A stretch of DNA of 12,432 bases from contig CAKREJ010000039.1 of NCBI GenBank assembly GCA_934317185.1, positions 1 to 12,432 of the forward strand, given 5' to 3'. The position numbers were made by a program, and so were the translations under genes. Positions 1 through 6,857 of the stretch are shown piece by piece. The stretch's first letter is position 1. The number at the start of each line of letters is the position of its first letter. Source of the DNA: an uncultured Anaerobutyricum sp. GTDB lineage: Bacteria > Bacillota > Clostridia > Lachnospirales > Lachnospiraceae. The notes under the pieces were generated by a model. The model saw only the letters and a program-made list of their open reading frames with translations. It was not told where the DNA came from and did not search any database.

Positions 1-39
1 TTTACATTCTGTACATGCCAATGTGATTCTCACGCGCAC
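1..39 (-). CDS. rpmG: 50S ribosomal protein L33, N-terminal 13 codons only (runs off window)
   Basis: Reading leftwards from a GTG start at 39, the codons give MRVRITLACTECK, the characteristic N-terminus of bacterial L33, including the first CxxC of its zinc-binding type. A strong ribosome binding site (GGAGG on the minus strand, about 48-52) sits 8 bases before the GTG, which supports this start over the second in-frame GTG at 33. L33 is a small protein of the large ribosomal subunit, near the E site. In Clostridia the gene usually precedes secE and nusG, which would lie beyond the left edge; that is inference. A near-consensus promoter lies about 90 bases upstream. The rest of the protein is outside the window. 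Confidence 0.87.
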   Translation of the reverse strand, partial: MRVRITLACTECK

Positions 40-69
40 AACTTCCACCTCCAATTTTGTTAAACGTAG

Positions 70-87
70 GGTTTATTTTCATAAACC
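70..87 (-). other. Leader hairpin with GAAA tetraloop upstream of rpmG
   Basis: In the predicted rpmG leader, a perfect 7-bp stem (GGTTTAT / ATAAACC) closes a GAAA loop when read on the minus strand. It ends about 17 bases before the ribosome binding site and could affect translation or mRNA stability. No U-tract follows it directly, so it is not a simple terminator. Confidence 0.4.
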
Positions 88-128
88 GATTTTAGGCATA
101 AAAAAAAGACCTATTCCATCGCCACATT

Positions 129-157
129 AATATAGCATACCAAAGTTCGTTCGTCAA
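129..157 (-). promoter_or_regulatory. Promoter for rpmG
   Basis: On the minus strand the sequence gives -35 TTGACG (152-157), a 17-base spacer, and -10 TATATT (129-134) preceded by TGC, an extended -10. The predicted start is near 122, giving a leader of about 80 bases before rpmG. Confidence 0.7.
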
Positions 158-163
158 TATTTT

Positions 164-365
164 TTATGCACAAAATATAAAAAAATATTTTTAATAACTC
201 AGTGAAAATATTCACACTTTTTCTTTTTTCAGGCAGTGTGCATAAGTTATCCACAATTTCCACATCCTCTTGTGGATAAAGTGGATAACTTATATTTTCT
301 CTATCCAGGAGCAAATATTTATACTCTTTTTTGAGATTATATGTTTTTACTTAAAATGTGGACAA
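164..365. promoter_or_regulatory. DnaA-box cluster in AT-rich intergenic DNA
   Basis: Four exact matches to the DnaA box TTATNCACA occur here: 164-172 (+), 237-245 (-), 247-255 (+) and 271-279 (-). Near matches lie at 208-216 (+, ATATTCACA), 280-288 (-, TTATCCACT) and 357-365 (-, TTGTCCACA). Two weaker TTATCCA-N2 sites follow at 448-456 and 467-475, the last overlapping the dut -35. An 11-bp inverted repeat (244-254 with 281-291) encloses the central boxes, and the flank at 150-200 is very AT-rich. Such clusters are the hallmark of replication origins and of DnaA-titrating or DnaA-regulated sites. No dnaA or dnaN lies in the window, so which of these applies is unknown. Confidence 0.75.
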
Positions 366-473
366 AATCTTGATAACTTCTGAGATATAAACAAATCTAT
401 CAACAATACTATTTTTAAATTATTTTCAGACAATTCGTCGCTCTTTTTTATCCAATTTATGGAAATTTATCCA

Positions 474-502
474 TTGACAAGAAACTAATGTTCATGTATG
501 AT
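474..502 (+). promoter_or_regulatory. Promoter for dut-comF
   Basis: A consensus -35 TTGACA (474-479), 17-base spacer and -10 TATGAT (497-502) predict a start near 509. It covers the ATG at 488, which rules out that upstream codon as the dut start. Confidence 0.8.
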
Positions 503-559
503 GGTTGCACAGACATCATTATTAAAGAATTCAAAAACCAGAGAAAGGAACCACTTCTT

Positions 560-1000
560 ATGAATAAACAGACGATCCGTATTAAATATTTTACAGATAA
601 GATAGACAAACTCACTTACATTGACGGCAAGTCAGATTGGATTGACCTTCGAGCGGCCGAAGATGTTTCTTTAAAAAAGGGAGAATTTTCCCTGATTCCT
701 CTTGGAATTGCCATGCAGCTACCAAAGGGATATGAAGCTCATGTTGTACCAAGGAGCTCCACCTTTAAGACTTTTGGTGTTATCCAGACAAATCATATGG
801 GTGTCATTGATGAATCCTACTGTGGAGATAACGATCAGTGGTTTATGCCTGTTCTGGCGATTCGTGATACAAAGATTCATGTGAATGACCGTATCTGCCA
901 GTTTCGCATCATGGAGCATCAGCCCGCTATTTCTTTTGAAGAATGTGATGTTTTAGGTAGTACAGATCGTGGTGGTTTTGGCAGTACCGGAAGATCCTGA
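560..1000 (+). CDS. dut: dUTP diphosphatase (dUTPase)
   Basis: This 146-residue protein of the trimeric dUTPase family hydrolyses dUTP to dUMP and pyrophosphate, keeping uracil out of DNA and supplying dUMP for thymidylate synthesis. Four of the five family motifs are clear: PRSS (64-67), GVIDESY with the catalytic Asp and stacking Tyr (81-87), DRICQFRI (110-117), and the C-terminal glycine-rich RGGFGSTG (137-144). Motif I is divergent, reading SDWIDLRA (25-32) rather than the usual AGYDLRA. The length matches the family. I chose ATG 560 because AAGGAA lies 9 bases upstream and the in-frame ATG at 488 falls inside the promoter. comF follows after 32 bases on the same strand and is probably co-transcribed. 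The promoter abuts the DnaA-box cluster, so replication-linked control is possible but unproven. Confidence 0.9.
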   Translation: MNKQTIRIKYFTDKIDKLTYIDGKSDWIDLRAAEDVSLKKGEFSLIPLGIAMQLPKGYEAHVVPRSSTFKTFGVIQTNHMGVIDESYCGDNDQWFMPVLAIRDTKIHVNDRICQFRIMEHQPAISFEECDVLGSTDRGGFGSTGRS

Positions 1001-1032
1001 GAATCCAGCTTGCAGGAAAGGAATATTTTATT

Positions 1033-1848
1033 ATGAACAATTCTCCCTATTCTCTCTTCCTGCAAAAGATAAAATGTTTTTTTACAAAATACTGCTATTT
1101 CTGCAAAAGAATGTCTTTACAATTACAACAGCGACTTCTACCGGTTCTTTTTCCGAGACATTGCCCGGTATGCCAAAAACTTGTTTTCTATGGTGAATTT
1201 ATACACGAAGAGTGCCGCAGAGAACTTTCTTTCATACAATCGCCAGTATGTATGTGCTGTGGCAAACCGGTCTCTTCTTCTACTTATGAGTATTGCTATG
1301 ACTGCCGCATCTTTCCAAAAAGCTTTCAGCATGGAATTTCTCTTTTTCTTTACAATGAGAAAACCCGCCCTCTCATGAGTGCTTTTAAATATAAAAACAG
1401 AAGAGTTCTTGCAGATTTTTTTAATTGGGAACTTTGCCAACATCACCTTCCCCGATTAGAACATTTAGGTGTAGATGCTGTTGTCCCTGTTCCTATTCAC
1501 AAAAATAAATACAAAAAGAGAGGTTATAATCAAGCCAGTCTGCTTAGCAGCAGAATCGCTCTGACTCTTAACCTCTCTCACTATCCTGATATGTTGATCC
1601 GTTACGTTGATACACTTCCCCAAAAGCAGTTCAACCCTCAGGCTCGTCTTAACAATCTAAAGAAAGCATTTCGCTTCAATTCACGATATGATACTCTTGT
1701 TCACGAAAACACTTCCCTTTCTGTATTACTTGTAGATGATATTTATACCAGCGGTGCCACAATGGAGGCCTGCAGCCGCATTCTTTTGAAAGCCGGTGTT
1801 GCAAAGGTTTATATTTTATCTATCTGCATCGGAATCTCCAGAGATTAA
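1033..1848 (+). CDS. comF: ComF family protein (phosphoribosyltransferase-like, DNA uptake)
   Basis: This 271-residue protein has the ComF layout. An N-terminal zinc-finger region carries Cys pairs at 44/47 (CPVC), 73-76 (CMCC) and 88/91 (CYDC). A type I phosphoribosyltransferase domain follows, with RGYNQ (163-167) and the PRPP loop VLLVDDIYTSGAT (231-243). ComF homologues are cytosolic and support handling of incoming single-stranded DNA during transformation; many occur in species not known to be competent, so the role here is by family only. The start at 1033 has AAGGA 10 bases upstream. The first ~26 residues are rich in Phe, Tyr and Cys and precede the usual start of homology, so Met27 (1111) is a possible alternative but lacks a good ribosome binding site. 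It is convergent with recD2, only 36 bases away, with no obvious terminator between them. Confidence 0.9.
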   Translation: MNNSPYSLFLQKIKCFFTKYCYFCKRMSLQLQQRLLPVLFPRHCPVCQKLVFYGEFIHEECRRELSFIQSPVCMCCGKPVSSSTYEYCYDCRIFPKSFQHGISLFLYNEKTRPLMSAFKYKNRRVLADFFNWELCQHHLPRLEHLGVDAVVPVPIHKNKYKKRGYNQASLLSSRIALTLNLSHYPDMLIRYVDTLPQKQFNPQARLNNLKKAFRFNSRYDTLVHENTSLSVLLVDDIYTSGATMEACSRILLKAGVAKVYILSICIGISRD

Positions 1849-1884
1849 ATATGCCCTATGACAACATCAGATAAAAAATTGCAG

Positions 1885-4095
1885 CTACACTCCTTCTCTG
1901 AGACAATCATTTAAACCAGAATACCTCTTTTGCTCTGTCTCATTGTGGATCATCTGCTCTACCATAGACTGTCTCCCAACAACAGCAACACATTTTTGTG
2001 CCCTCGTAATCGCTGTATATAGAAGATTTCTGTTACAAAGAATAGATGGGCCACTAAGAAGAGGAAGCACCACTGCCGGATATTCACTTCCCTGCGATTT
2101 ATGAATTGTAATCGCATAAGCAAGTTCTAATTCATCTAAATTAGAAAATGAATACTCCACCTCCCGGTTCTCATCAAATACAACGGTAATGCGTTCAGAA
2201 TATGTATTAATATGCTTAATAATACCCATATCTCCATTAAATACTCCAAGTCCCTCCTCAACGGAGAACCCTTTTGCATTCGTAATCTTCCATTCGAGCT
2301 TATAGTTATTCTTTACCTGCATTACCTTATCGCCTTCCCGAAAAACTCCGGTACGACCTTCTTTCTCTTCCTTTGACTCGGAAGCCGGATTAAGGTAATA
2401 TTGTAGAACTTCATTCAAATGTTCTACACCTAATTCTCCCTTCCGCATCGGTGTAAGTACCTGTATCTCAAATGGAGACGCTCCGATATATTCCGGCAAT
2501 CTGTTTTTCACAAGATAAATCAACGCTCCCATCACCGTGCGCACCTCTTTTTTCTCAAAGAAGAAAAAGTCTTTATTTTTATTATCTAATGTGATAAGCT
2601 CTCCTGCATTAATCTTATGTGCATTAAGAACAATGTGGCTGCTTTCTGCCTGACGATATATTTTAGAAAGACGTACTACACTAAACGCTTCCGAATCAAT
2701 AATATCCTTTAATACATTCCCTGGACCAACGCTTGGAAGCTGGTTTGAATCACCTACTAAGATCAGTCTGGTTCCCGGTACGATTGCTTTTAAAAGAGAA
2801 TACATCAGATGAATGTCTACCATAGACATCTCATCCAGAATAACTGCATCTGCTTCAATAGGATTATCTTCATTTCTCTCAAAATGAGAACTGTCACCGT
2901 CTTCGATTCCACCGGAAACTTCTAATAAGCGATGGATTGTTTTAGCTTCATAACCTGTTGCCTCTGTCATTCGCTTTGCTGCCCGTCCTGTCGGTGCTGC
3001 CAGAACAATCTCCATGTCTTCCATTTCAAAACACCGTATCATCAGATTAATAGTCGTTGTCTTTCCGGTTCCCGGTCCTCCGGTAACAACTACTACTCCC
3101 TTTGTCAACGCTTCTTCTACCGCCTGCTTCTGTAATAAATCCAGTTGAAAATCCATTGATTCTTCCAGTTCACTGATGCACTTTCCATATTCCCCTTTTT
3201 CCATAGGAAAATGAAGATCCAGATTCAGGAGCATGCGGGAAGTATTCAATTCCATAAAATAATAAGAACTTAAATATACGTGCTCTTCCTCTCCGGCTGT
3301 TCGAATCATCAGCTTCTTATCAAGAATCAATTCCATCAAATGATCCTGTATAAATTCCGGAGACATAGACAAAAGCTGTCCGGCACTTCGACATAATATA
3401 TCTTTCGGTAAATAGACATGTCCGGAAAGTGCGGCCTGCTGCAATGAATACAGAATAGCTGCACACACACGAAAATCTGAATCCGGAGCAATTCCTGCCT
3501 TTGCTGCTATCGCATCTGCCGCCCGGAAACCGATTCCTGCAATATCTTCTGCCAGCTTATACGGGTTCGTCTTTAGAACATCATACATCTTGTTTCCATA
3601 TTCTTCAAAAATACGAACTGCAAAACGACTGGTGATCCCATAATCCGATAAAAACATCATCGCATGACGCATCTCTTGCTTTTCCTGAAACTGCACTGCA
3701 ATGTCCATTGCCTTTTTCAGTGATATTCCCTTCACTTCTGCCAGCCGTTCCGGCTCGTTCTCAATAATATCAAACGTATTTCCCTTAAACTTTTTAATCA
3801 CCCTTGCAGCTAATGCCGTTCCCATTCCTTTAATCGCACCAGATGCAAGATAGCGTTCCATTGCTGCTTTATCTTCCGGCTCCTTTACAGTATACGATAC
3901 CATCCGATACTGTGGACCATGTGCCGGATGATCTACATATTCACCTTCTGCACAGATATATTCCCCTTCATTAATATAATGAAAATTTCCCACGAGGACT
4001 TCGTCCCCGTGGGTTGTTTCAATGTCCATTACGGTATATCCATTCTCCTCATTATGAAAGCGAATATGACTTACATATCCTTCCAGATGAGCCAT
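1885..4095 (-). CDS. recD2: RecD2-type ATP-dependent DNA helicase (SF1)
   Basis: This 736-residue protein has full RecD2 architecture. An N-terminal OB-like region is followed by helix-hairpin-helix repeats (about 85-200, including GIKGMG-like and GIGF turns). Then come the SF1 motor motifs: Walker A GGPGTGKTT (339-347), DEMS (421-424), GDSNQLP (448-454), YRQ (480-482), HKSQGSE (665-671) and TAITRA (694-699). RecD2 is a 5'-3' helicase of organisms lacking RecBCD and acts in recombination, repair and replication-fork maintenance. Translation starts at ATG 4093-4095, and its AGGAGA ribosome binding site (4102-4107) overlaps the stop of the upstream mreB gene. The two genes are therefore one transcript, probably translationally coupled. 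The C-terminus ends shortly after the last motor motif, as expected. Confidence 0.95.
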   Translation of the reverse strand: MAHLEGYVSHIRFHNEENGYTVMDIETTHGDEVLVGNFHYINEGEYICAEGEYVDHPAHGPQYRMVSYTVKEPEDKAAMERYLASGAIKGMGTALAARVIKKFKGNTFDIIENEPERLAEVKGISLKKAMDIAVQFQEKQEMRHAMMFLSDYGITSRFAVRIFEEYGNKMYDVLKTNPYKLAEDIAGIGFRAADAIAAKAGIAPDSDFRVCAAILYSLQQAALSGHVYLPKDILCRSAGQLLSMSPEFIQDHLMELILDKKLMIRTAGEEEHVYLSSYYFMELNTSRMLLNLDLHFPMEKGEYGKCISELEESMDFQLDLLQKQAVEEALTKGVVVVTGGPGTGKTTTINLMIRCFEMEDMEIVLAAPTGRAAKRMTEATGYEAKTIHRLLEVSGGIEDGDSSHFERNEDNPIEADAVILDEMSMVDIHLMYSLLKAIVPGTRLILVGDSNQLPSVGPGNVLKDIIDSEAFSVVRLSKIYRQAESSHIVLNAHKINAGELITLDNKNKDFFFFEKKEVRTVMGALIYLVKNRLPEYIGASPFEIQVLTPMRKGELGVEHLNEVLQYYLNPASESKEEKEGRTGVFREGDKVMQVKNNYKLEWKITNAKGFSVEEGLGVFNGDMGIIKHINTYSERITVVFDENREVEYSFSNLDELELAYAITIHKSQGSEYPAVVLPLLSGPSILCNRNLLYTAITRAQKCVAVVGRQSMVEQMIHNETEQKRYSGLNDCLREGV

Positions 4096-4105
4096 TTAAA
4101 ATCTC

Positions 4106-5089
4106 CTACTTTGCACCAAGATACTCAATATACTGACCGGTACCAATCGCAACTGCTGTCATTGGATCATCAGCCGTCATTGTTGTAATTCCTGTCTTCT
4201 CCTCAATTAACTGTTCTAATCCCTGTAACATACTTCCACCACCGGTAAGTACGATTCCACGATCTGAAATATCCGCTGCTAATTCCGGCGGAGTTCTCTC
4301 TAATACACTGTGAACAGCTTCTACAATCTGTGCTGTCGCTTCACGAAGTGCCTCTCTTGTCTCTTCTGAAGTTACTGTAACTGTCTTAGGAAGACCTGTA
4401 ACTAAATTACGTCCTCTCACTTCGATAGAAGACTCTTCTGCACGAGTATATGCACTTCCTACCTGAATCTTAATATCCTCTGCCGTACGATCACCGATCA
4501 ATAAATTATGCTTCTTTCTCATATAACGTACGATTGCTTCATCAAAATCATCTCCGGCAACCTTAATAGATGTACTTACTACTGTTCCTCCAAGAGAAAT
4601 AACTGCAATATCAGAAGTACCTCCTCCAATATCAACAATCATGTTGCCACATGGCTTTGCAATATCGATACCTGCACCAATCGCTGCTGCTACCGGTTCT
4701 TCAATAATCTTTACATCTCTTGCACCTGCTGCGTATGTGGCATCTTCTACCGCCTTCTTCTCTACCTCTGTGACACCGCTTGGAACACAGACAGAAATTC
4801 TTGGCTTTCTTCCAAATAAACTTTTGCCTACTGACTTATGAACAAAATACTTAAGCATCTTCTCTGTAACAGAATAATCACTGATTACACCCTGTCTTAA
4901 AGGACGAACCGCTACAATATTACCAGGAGTACGTCCGATCATCAAACGTGCCTCCTCACCGATTGCCTTAATCTTTCTCGTATCTACATCAAATGCAACT
5001 ACTGAAGGCTCTTTTAATACAACACCTTTACCTTTTACATATACTAAAATACTCGCAGTACCTAAATCAATTCCAATATCCGTAGCCAT
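4106..5089 (-). CDS. mreB: Rod shape-determining protein MreB/Mbl
   Basis: This 327-residue bacterial actin homologue forms membrane-associated filaments that direct lateral wall synthesis. Visible actin-fold motifs are phosphate-1 DLGT (8-11), phosphate-2 VDIGGGTSD (152-160), the EEPVAAAIGAG segment (130-140) and the adenosine-site LTGGGSMLQG (281-290). RTPGNIVAVRPL (53-64) and LERTPPELAADI (263-274) are typical of MreB and Mbl. There is no mreC or mreD beside it, so it may be the Mbl-type paralogue; sequence alone does not separate the two here. The start is supported by AGGAGA about 6 bases upstream. A promoter about 105 bases upstream drives it, and recD2 follows 10 bases after its stop. 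This shape-gene plus repair-helicase pairing probably reflects shared transcription more than shared function. Confidence 0.93.
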   Translation of the reverse strand: MATDIGIDLGTASILVYVKGKGVVLKEPSVVAFDVDTRKIKAIGEEARLMIGRTPGNIVAVRPLRQGVISDYSVTEKMLKYFVHKSVGKSLFGRKPRISVCVPSGVTEVEKKAVEDATYAAGARDVKIIEEPVAAAIGAGIDIAKPCGNMIVDIGGGTSDIAVISLGGTVVSTSIKVAGDDFDEAIVRYMRKKHNLLIGDRTAEDIKIQVGSAYTRAEESSIEVRGRNLVTGLPKTVTVTSEETREALREATAQIVEAVHSVLERTPPELAADISDRGIVLTGGGSMLQGLEQLIEEKTGITTMTADDPMTAVAIGTGQYIEYLGAK

Positions 5090-5132
5090 TAGGAATCTCC
5101 TTTCCTTATAAACCCTACAACTTTTATCCTAA

Positions 5133-5182
5133 ATATTGATATAAAATCAATATCAAAATCATATTTAATGTCAATGTTGACA
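5133..5182. repeat. Two inverted repeats in the mreB leader
   Basis: TGTCAA-TG-TTGACA (5169-5182) lies just after the predicted start site, where an operator would sit. An 8-bp arm pair ATATTGAT / ATCAATAT (5133-5140 with 5146-5153) with a 5-base loop lies further into the leader. No specific regulator can be named for either. Confidence 0.4.
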
Positions 5183-5193
5183 CACCCGTTACC

Positions 5194-5222
5194 ATTATAA
5201 ACGAAACTACTTAAATTTCCAA
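5194..5222 (-). promoter_or_regulatory. Promoter for mreB-recD2
   Basis: On the minus strand: -35 TTGGAA (5217-5222), 17-base spacer, and a perfect -10 TATAAT (5194-5199). Transcription would start near 5187, leaving a ~98-base leader that holds two inverted repeats. Confidence 0.7.
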
Positions 5223-5373
5223 TAGTTTTTTTACATTAACTACAGAATGACTTACTTTCGTAAGATTTTATAAATATATCAGATATGAGATGATATACAT
5301 ATCGCAACAAGTATGCCGAAACATTGTTGAATTTCAGGCAATCACAAACTCGTAATACACTCATTCTTACGTG
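5223..5373. other. Intergenic stretch with no recognised feature
   Basis: Together with the mreB leader and promoter and the acpP terminator, this fills the gap between mreB and acpP. I see no ORF with a ribosome binding site, only a short CTTAC/GTAAG stem near 5250-5264. Nothing else is supported. Confidence 0.3.
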
Positions 5374-5413
5374 AAAAAAGGTACTGGAGACTTTTCACTC
5401 GTTCCCCAATACC
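5374..5413 (-). terminator. Intrinsic terminator downstream of acpP
   Basis: Read on the minus strand, an 11-bp stem (5403-5413 with 5380-5390, including two G-U pairs) and a 12-base loop are followed by six Us (5374-5379). It lies about 50 bases after the acpP stop and separates acpP from mreB-recD2. Confidence 0.75.
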
Positions 5414-5465
5414 TGTTCGTCAGACCTTTACATATTCAGATAAGCCGTTCCGTCACTTATACTGT

Positions 5466-5699
5466 TTATTCCTCAATTCCCTTTTCTCTTAAGTATTCGA
5501 TAACATCTCCAACTGTTTCGATATCTTCAAGCTCCTCTGCAGGAATCTCTGTATCATACTCTTCTTCGAGTGCCATAGTCAATTCAAATAAATCAAGAGA
5601 ATCTGCCCCTAAATCTTCTTTAAAAGAAGTATCCGGTGTAATCTCATCTTCTTCTACGCCTAACTGCTCTGCAATAATCTCTTTCATCTTTTCTAACAT
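5466..5699 (-). CDS. acpP: Acyl carrier protein
   Basis: This 77-residue, very acidic protein has the carrier-protein signature [10 protein letters not shown], with Ser34 as the predicted 4'-phosphopantetheine site. ACP is the cytosolic carrier of growing acyl chains in type II fatty acid synthesis. Length and sequence are typical of housekeeping ACPs. AAGGAG lies about 10 bases before the ATG. It is a single-gene unit with its own promoter and terminator and is not in a fab cluster in this window. It could instead be a dedicated carrier for another pathway, but no partner enzymes are nearby, so the primary-metabolism role is favoured. A 13-bp palindrome overlies the promoter -10, suggesting repressor control. 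Confidence 0.93.
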   Translation of the reverse strand: MLEKMKEIIAEQLGVEEDEITPDTSFKEDLGADSLDLFELTMALEEEYDTEIPAEELEDIETVGDVIEYLREKGIEE

Positions 5700-5813
5700 A
5701 AGAAAAAATCTCCTTTTTATAAAATGTGTTAATCATGTTCAAAATTATTGTTTCAATCCACGGTCAATATTTATGCTTAGAAAAACAATACACAATGACC
5801 TTTTGACTCTAGT

Positions 5814-5842
5814 ATCATACTATTCCCACATTTCTTTGTCAA
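5814..5842 (-). promoter_or_regulatory. Promoter for acpP with overlapping palindrome
   Basis: On the minus strand: consensus -35 TTGACA (5837-5842), 17-base spacer and -10 TATGAT (5814-5819). A perfect 13-bp palindrome, TAGTATCATACTA (5810-5822), lies over the -10, where a bound repressor would block RNA polymerase. The leader is about 108 bases. Confidence 0.8.
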
Positions 5843-5892
5843 TCCTTTTTAAATGTTATATCTTCTATTTTCCTAATCTTTTCTAATTTTTC

Positions 5893-5921
5893 TTGACATC
5901 AGAAAAAAAATACCATATTAT
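5893..5921 (+). promoter_or_regulatory. Promoter for perR
   Basis: Consensus -35 TTGACA (5893-5898), 17-base spacer and -10 TATTAT (5916-5921) predict a start near 5928. The leader is ~200 bases. Just downstream, TTATTATTATCATTT (5936-5950) is an imperfect Fur/PerR-like site sharing the ATTATCATT half-site with the rubrerythrin operator, which suggests weak autoregulation. Two copies of the 8-bp palindrome AATGCATT (6040-6047, 6054-6061) lie further on; their meaning is unknown. Confidence 0.65.
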
Positions 5922-6125
5922 AAAAATAGTAACTTTTATTATTATCATTTATTACAATTTAAACCATCACTTCAGAATCAATTTCAAAAATACATCATTT
6001 CCACATCATTCTGAACGGTTATAAAATGTAATAAACTTTAATGCATTTCCTATAATGCATTGACTGTAAACTCCATTTACGCAGTTTATAGAATCATCAA
6101 ACCCACTATGAAAGGAGATTTAAAT

Positions 6126-6530
6126 ATGAGTGCGCCAATGAAGAACAGCCGTCAAAGAAATGCCATATTAGAATGTGTCATGAGCCATCATGACCACCCT
6201 ACCGCTGACATTATTTATCAGGAACTACGTGAAAGCTTTCCTAATATCAGTCTTGGAACCGTATACCGCAACCTTTCCCTCTTAACCTCTCTGGGAAAGA
6301 TCATGAAAATTACCTGTGAGAATCATGCGGACCGCTTTGACGGACAGACAATTCCACACGCACATTTTGAATGTAAATCCTGCGGATGCCTCCAGGATAT
6401 TCCATTTACACCTTCTGTTCATCCGCAAGAAGAGATTGGTGAAGGCTTCGATGGAATCATCTCGGATTATACGATCACCTTCCGAGGGTATTGTGCGAAT
6501 TGTGCCAAAAACACTAATTTAATTCATTAG
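6126..6530 (+). CDS. perR: Fur-family peroxide-responsive repressor, PerR-like
   Basis: This 134-residue Fur-family metalloregulator has an N-terminal winged helix (about 8-65, with HPTAD at 24-28 and the recognition stretch LGTVYRNL at 43-50). A C-terminal dimerisation and metal domain follows. The structural zinc site is complete: C83, C86, C123, C126. Residues matching the PerR regulatory metal site are His24, Asp72 (in RFDG), His78, His80 and Asp91. The Asp after RF, rather than the Glu-rich pattern of Fur, favours PerR, which senses peroxide by metal-catalysed His oxidation. I chose ATG 6126 because AAAGGAG is 8 bases upstream; the in-frame ATGs at 6060 and 6108 lack one. The next gene is rubrerythrin with a Fur-type palindrome at its start site, a context that fits PerR. 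A Fur or Zur role is less likely but not excluded. Confidence 0.85.
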   Translation: MSAPMKNSRQRNAILECVMSHHDHPTADIIYQELRESFPNISLGTVYRNLSLLTSLGKIMKITCENHADRFDGQTIPHAHFECKSCGCLQDIPFTPSVHPQEEIGEGFDGIISDYTITFRGYCANCAKNTNLIH

Positions 6531-6545
6531 AAACGGACGAATTGT

Positions 6546-6751
6546 GGAAATAAAAGAATCCTTATTTTTTATTGAATAAAACGGACAAAAAATAAAAAAA
6601 TATATAATAGCATCTGTGCCAGTAGTCGCTGTGCATTGAATGTTCGCTTAGTAGCTTACATTCAATACTTGCTCCGAGGTCACATCTGCTACTATATATT
6701 TTTTATTTTTCTGTTTTTTTGCCAACTTTTCAAATAAGGATTTTTATTTCC
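6546..6751 (+). repeat. Long hairpin repeat, copy 1 (core 6608-6691)
   Basis: This is a 206-base imperfect inverted repeat 15 bases after the perR stop. The outermost arms (6546-6567 and 6732-6751) pair with one extra base. A second stem follows, from an A-tract (6587-6600) plus TATATAATAGCA to the matching strand ending TTTTTATTTTT (6687-6710). The core begins TAGCATCTGTGCCAGTAGTC, holds an inner stem (ATTGAATGT / ACATTCAAT), and ends CCGAGGTCACATCTGCTA. Inside the outer stem, TGTG/CACA pairs flank a symmetrical TC/TC internal loop. GGAC precedes the A-tract and CTGT follows the T-tract. The T-rich 3' side could terminate perR transcription. No ORF is supported within it. Confidence 0.85.
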
Positions 6752-6857
6752 TGTAGTTCTGTCTTTTTATAAATTAAAGATGAGAATCAGTACCGGAAAG
6801 AAAATATGTGAAATAAACAAAACACACTTCCGTACGCTCCCCCTCCCTCTCCAACAT
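6752..6857. other. Spacer between repeat copies 1 and 2, no recognised feature
   Basis: About 106 bases separate the two opposed hairpin elements. It includes a C-rich run (6836-6853) and weak CGGAA/TTCCG complementarity. An open frame from 6780 runs through it into repeat copy 2 but has no ribosome binding site and encodes low-complexity sequence. Confidence 0.3.

Noticed and set aside
111..314. Leftward 67-codon open frame upstream of rpmG
   Set aside because: It starts at TTG without a ribosome binding site and runs through the DnaA boxes and the rpmG promoter.
488..559. N-terminal extension of dUTPase from ATG 488
   Set aside because: The ATG lies between the -35 and -10 of a consensus promoter. 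ATG 560 has a proper ribosome binding site and fits the family length.
5371..5886. Rightward 171-codon open frame opposite acpP
   Set aside because: It is the Ser-rich antisense shadow of acpP, with no ribosome binding site.
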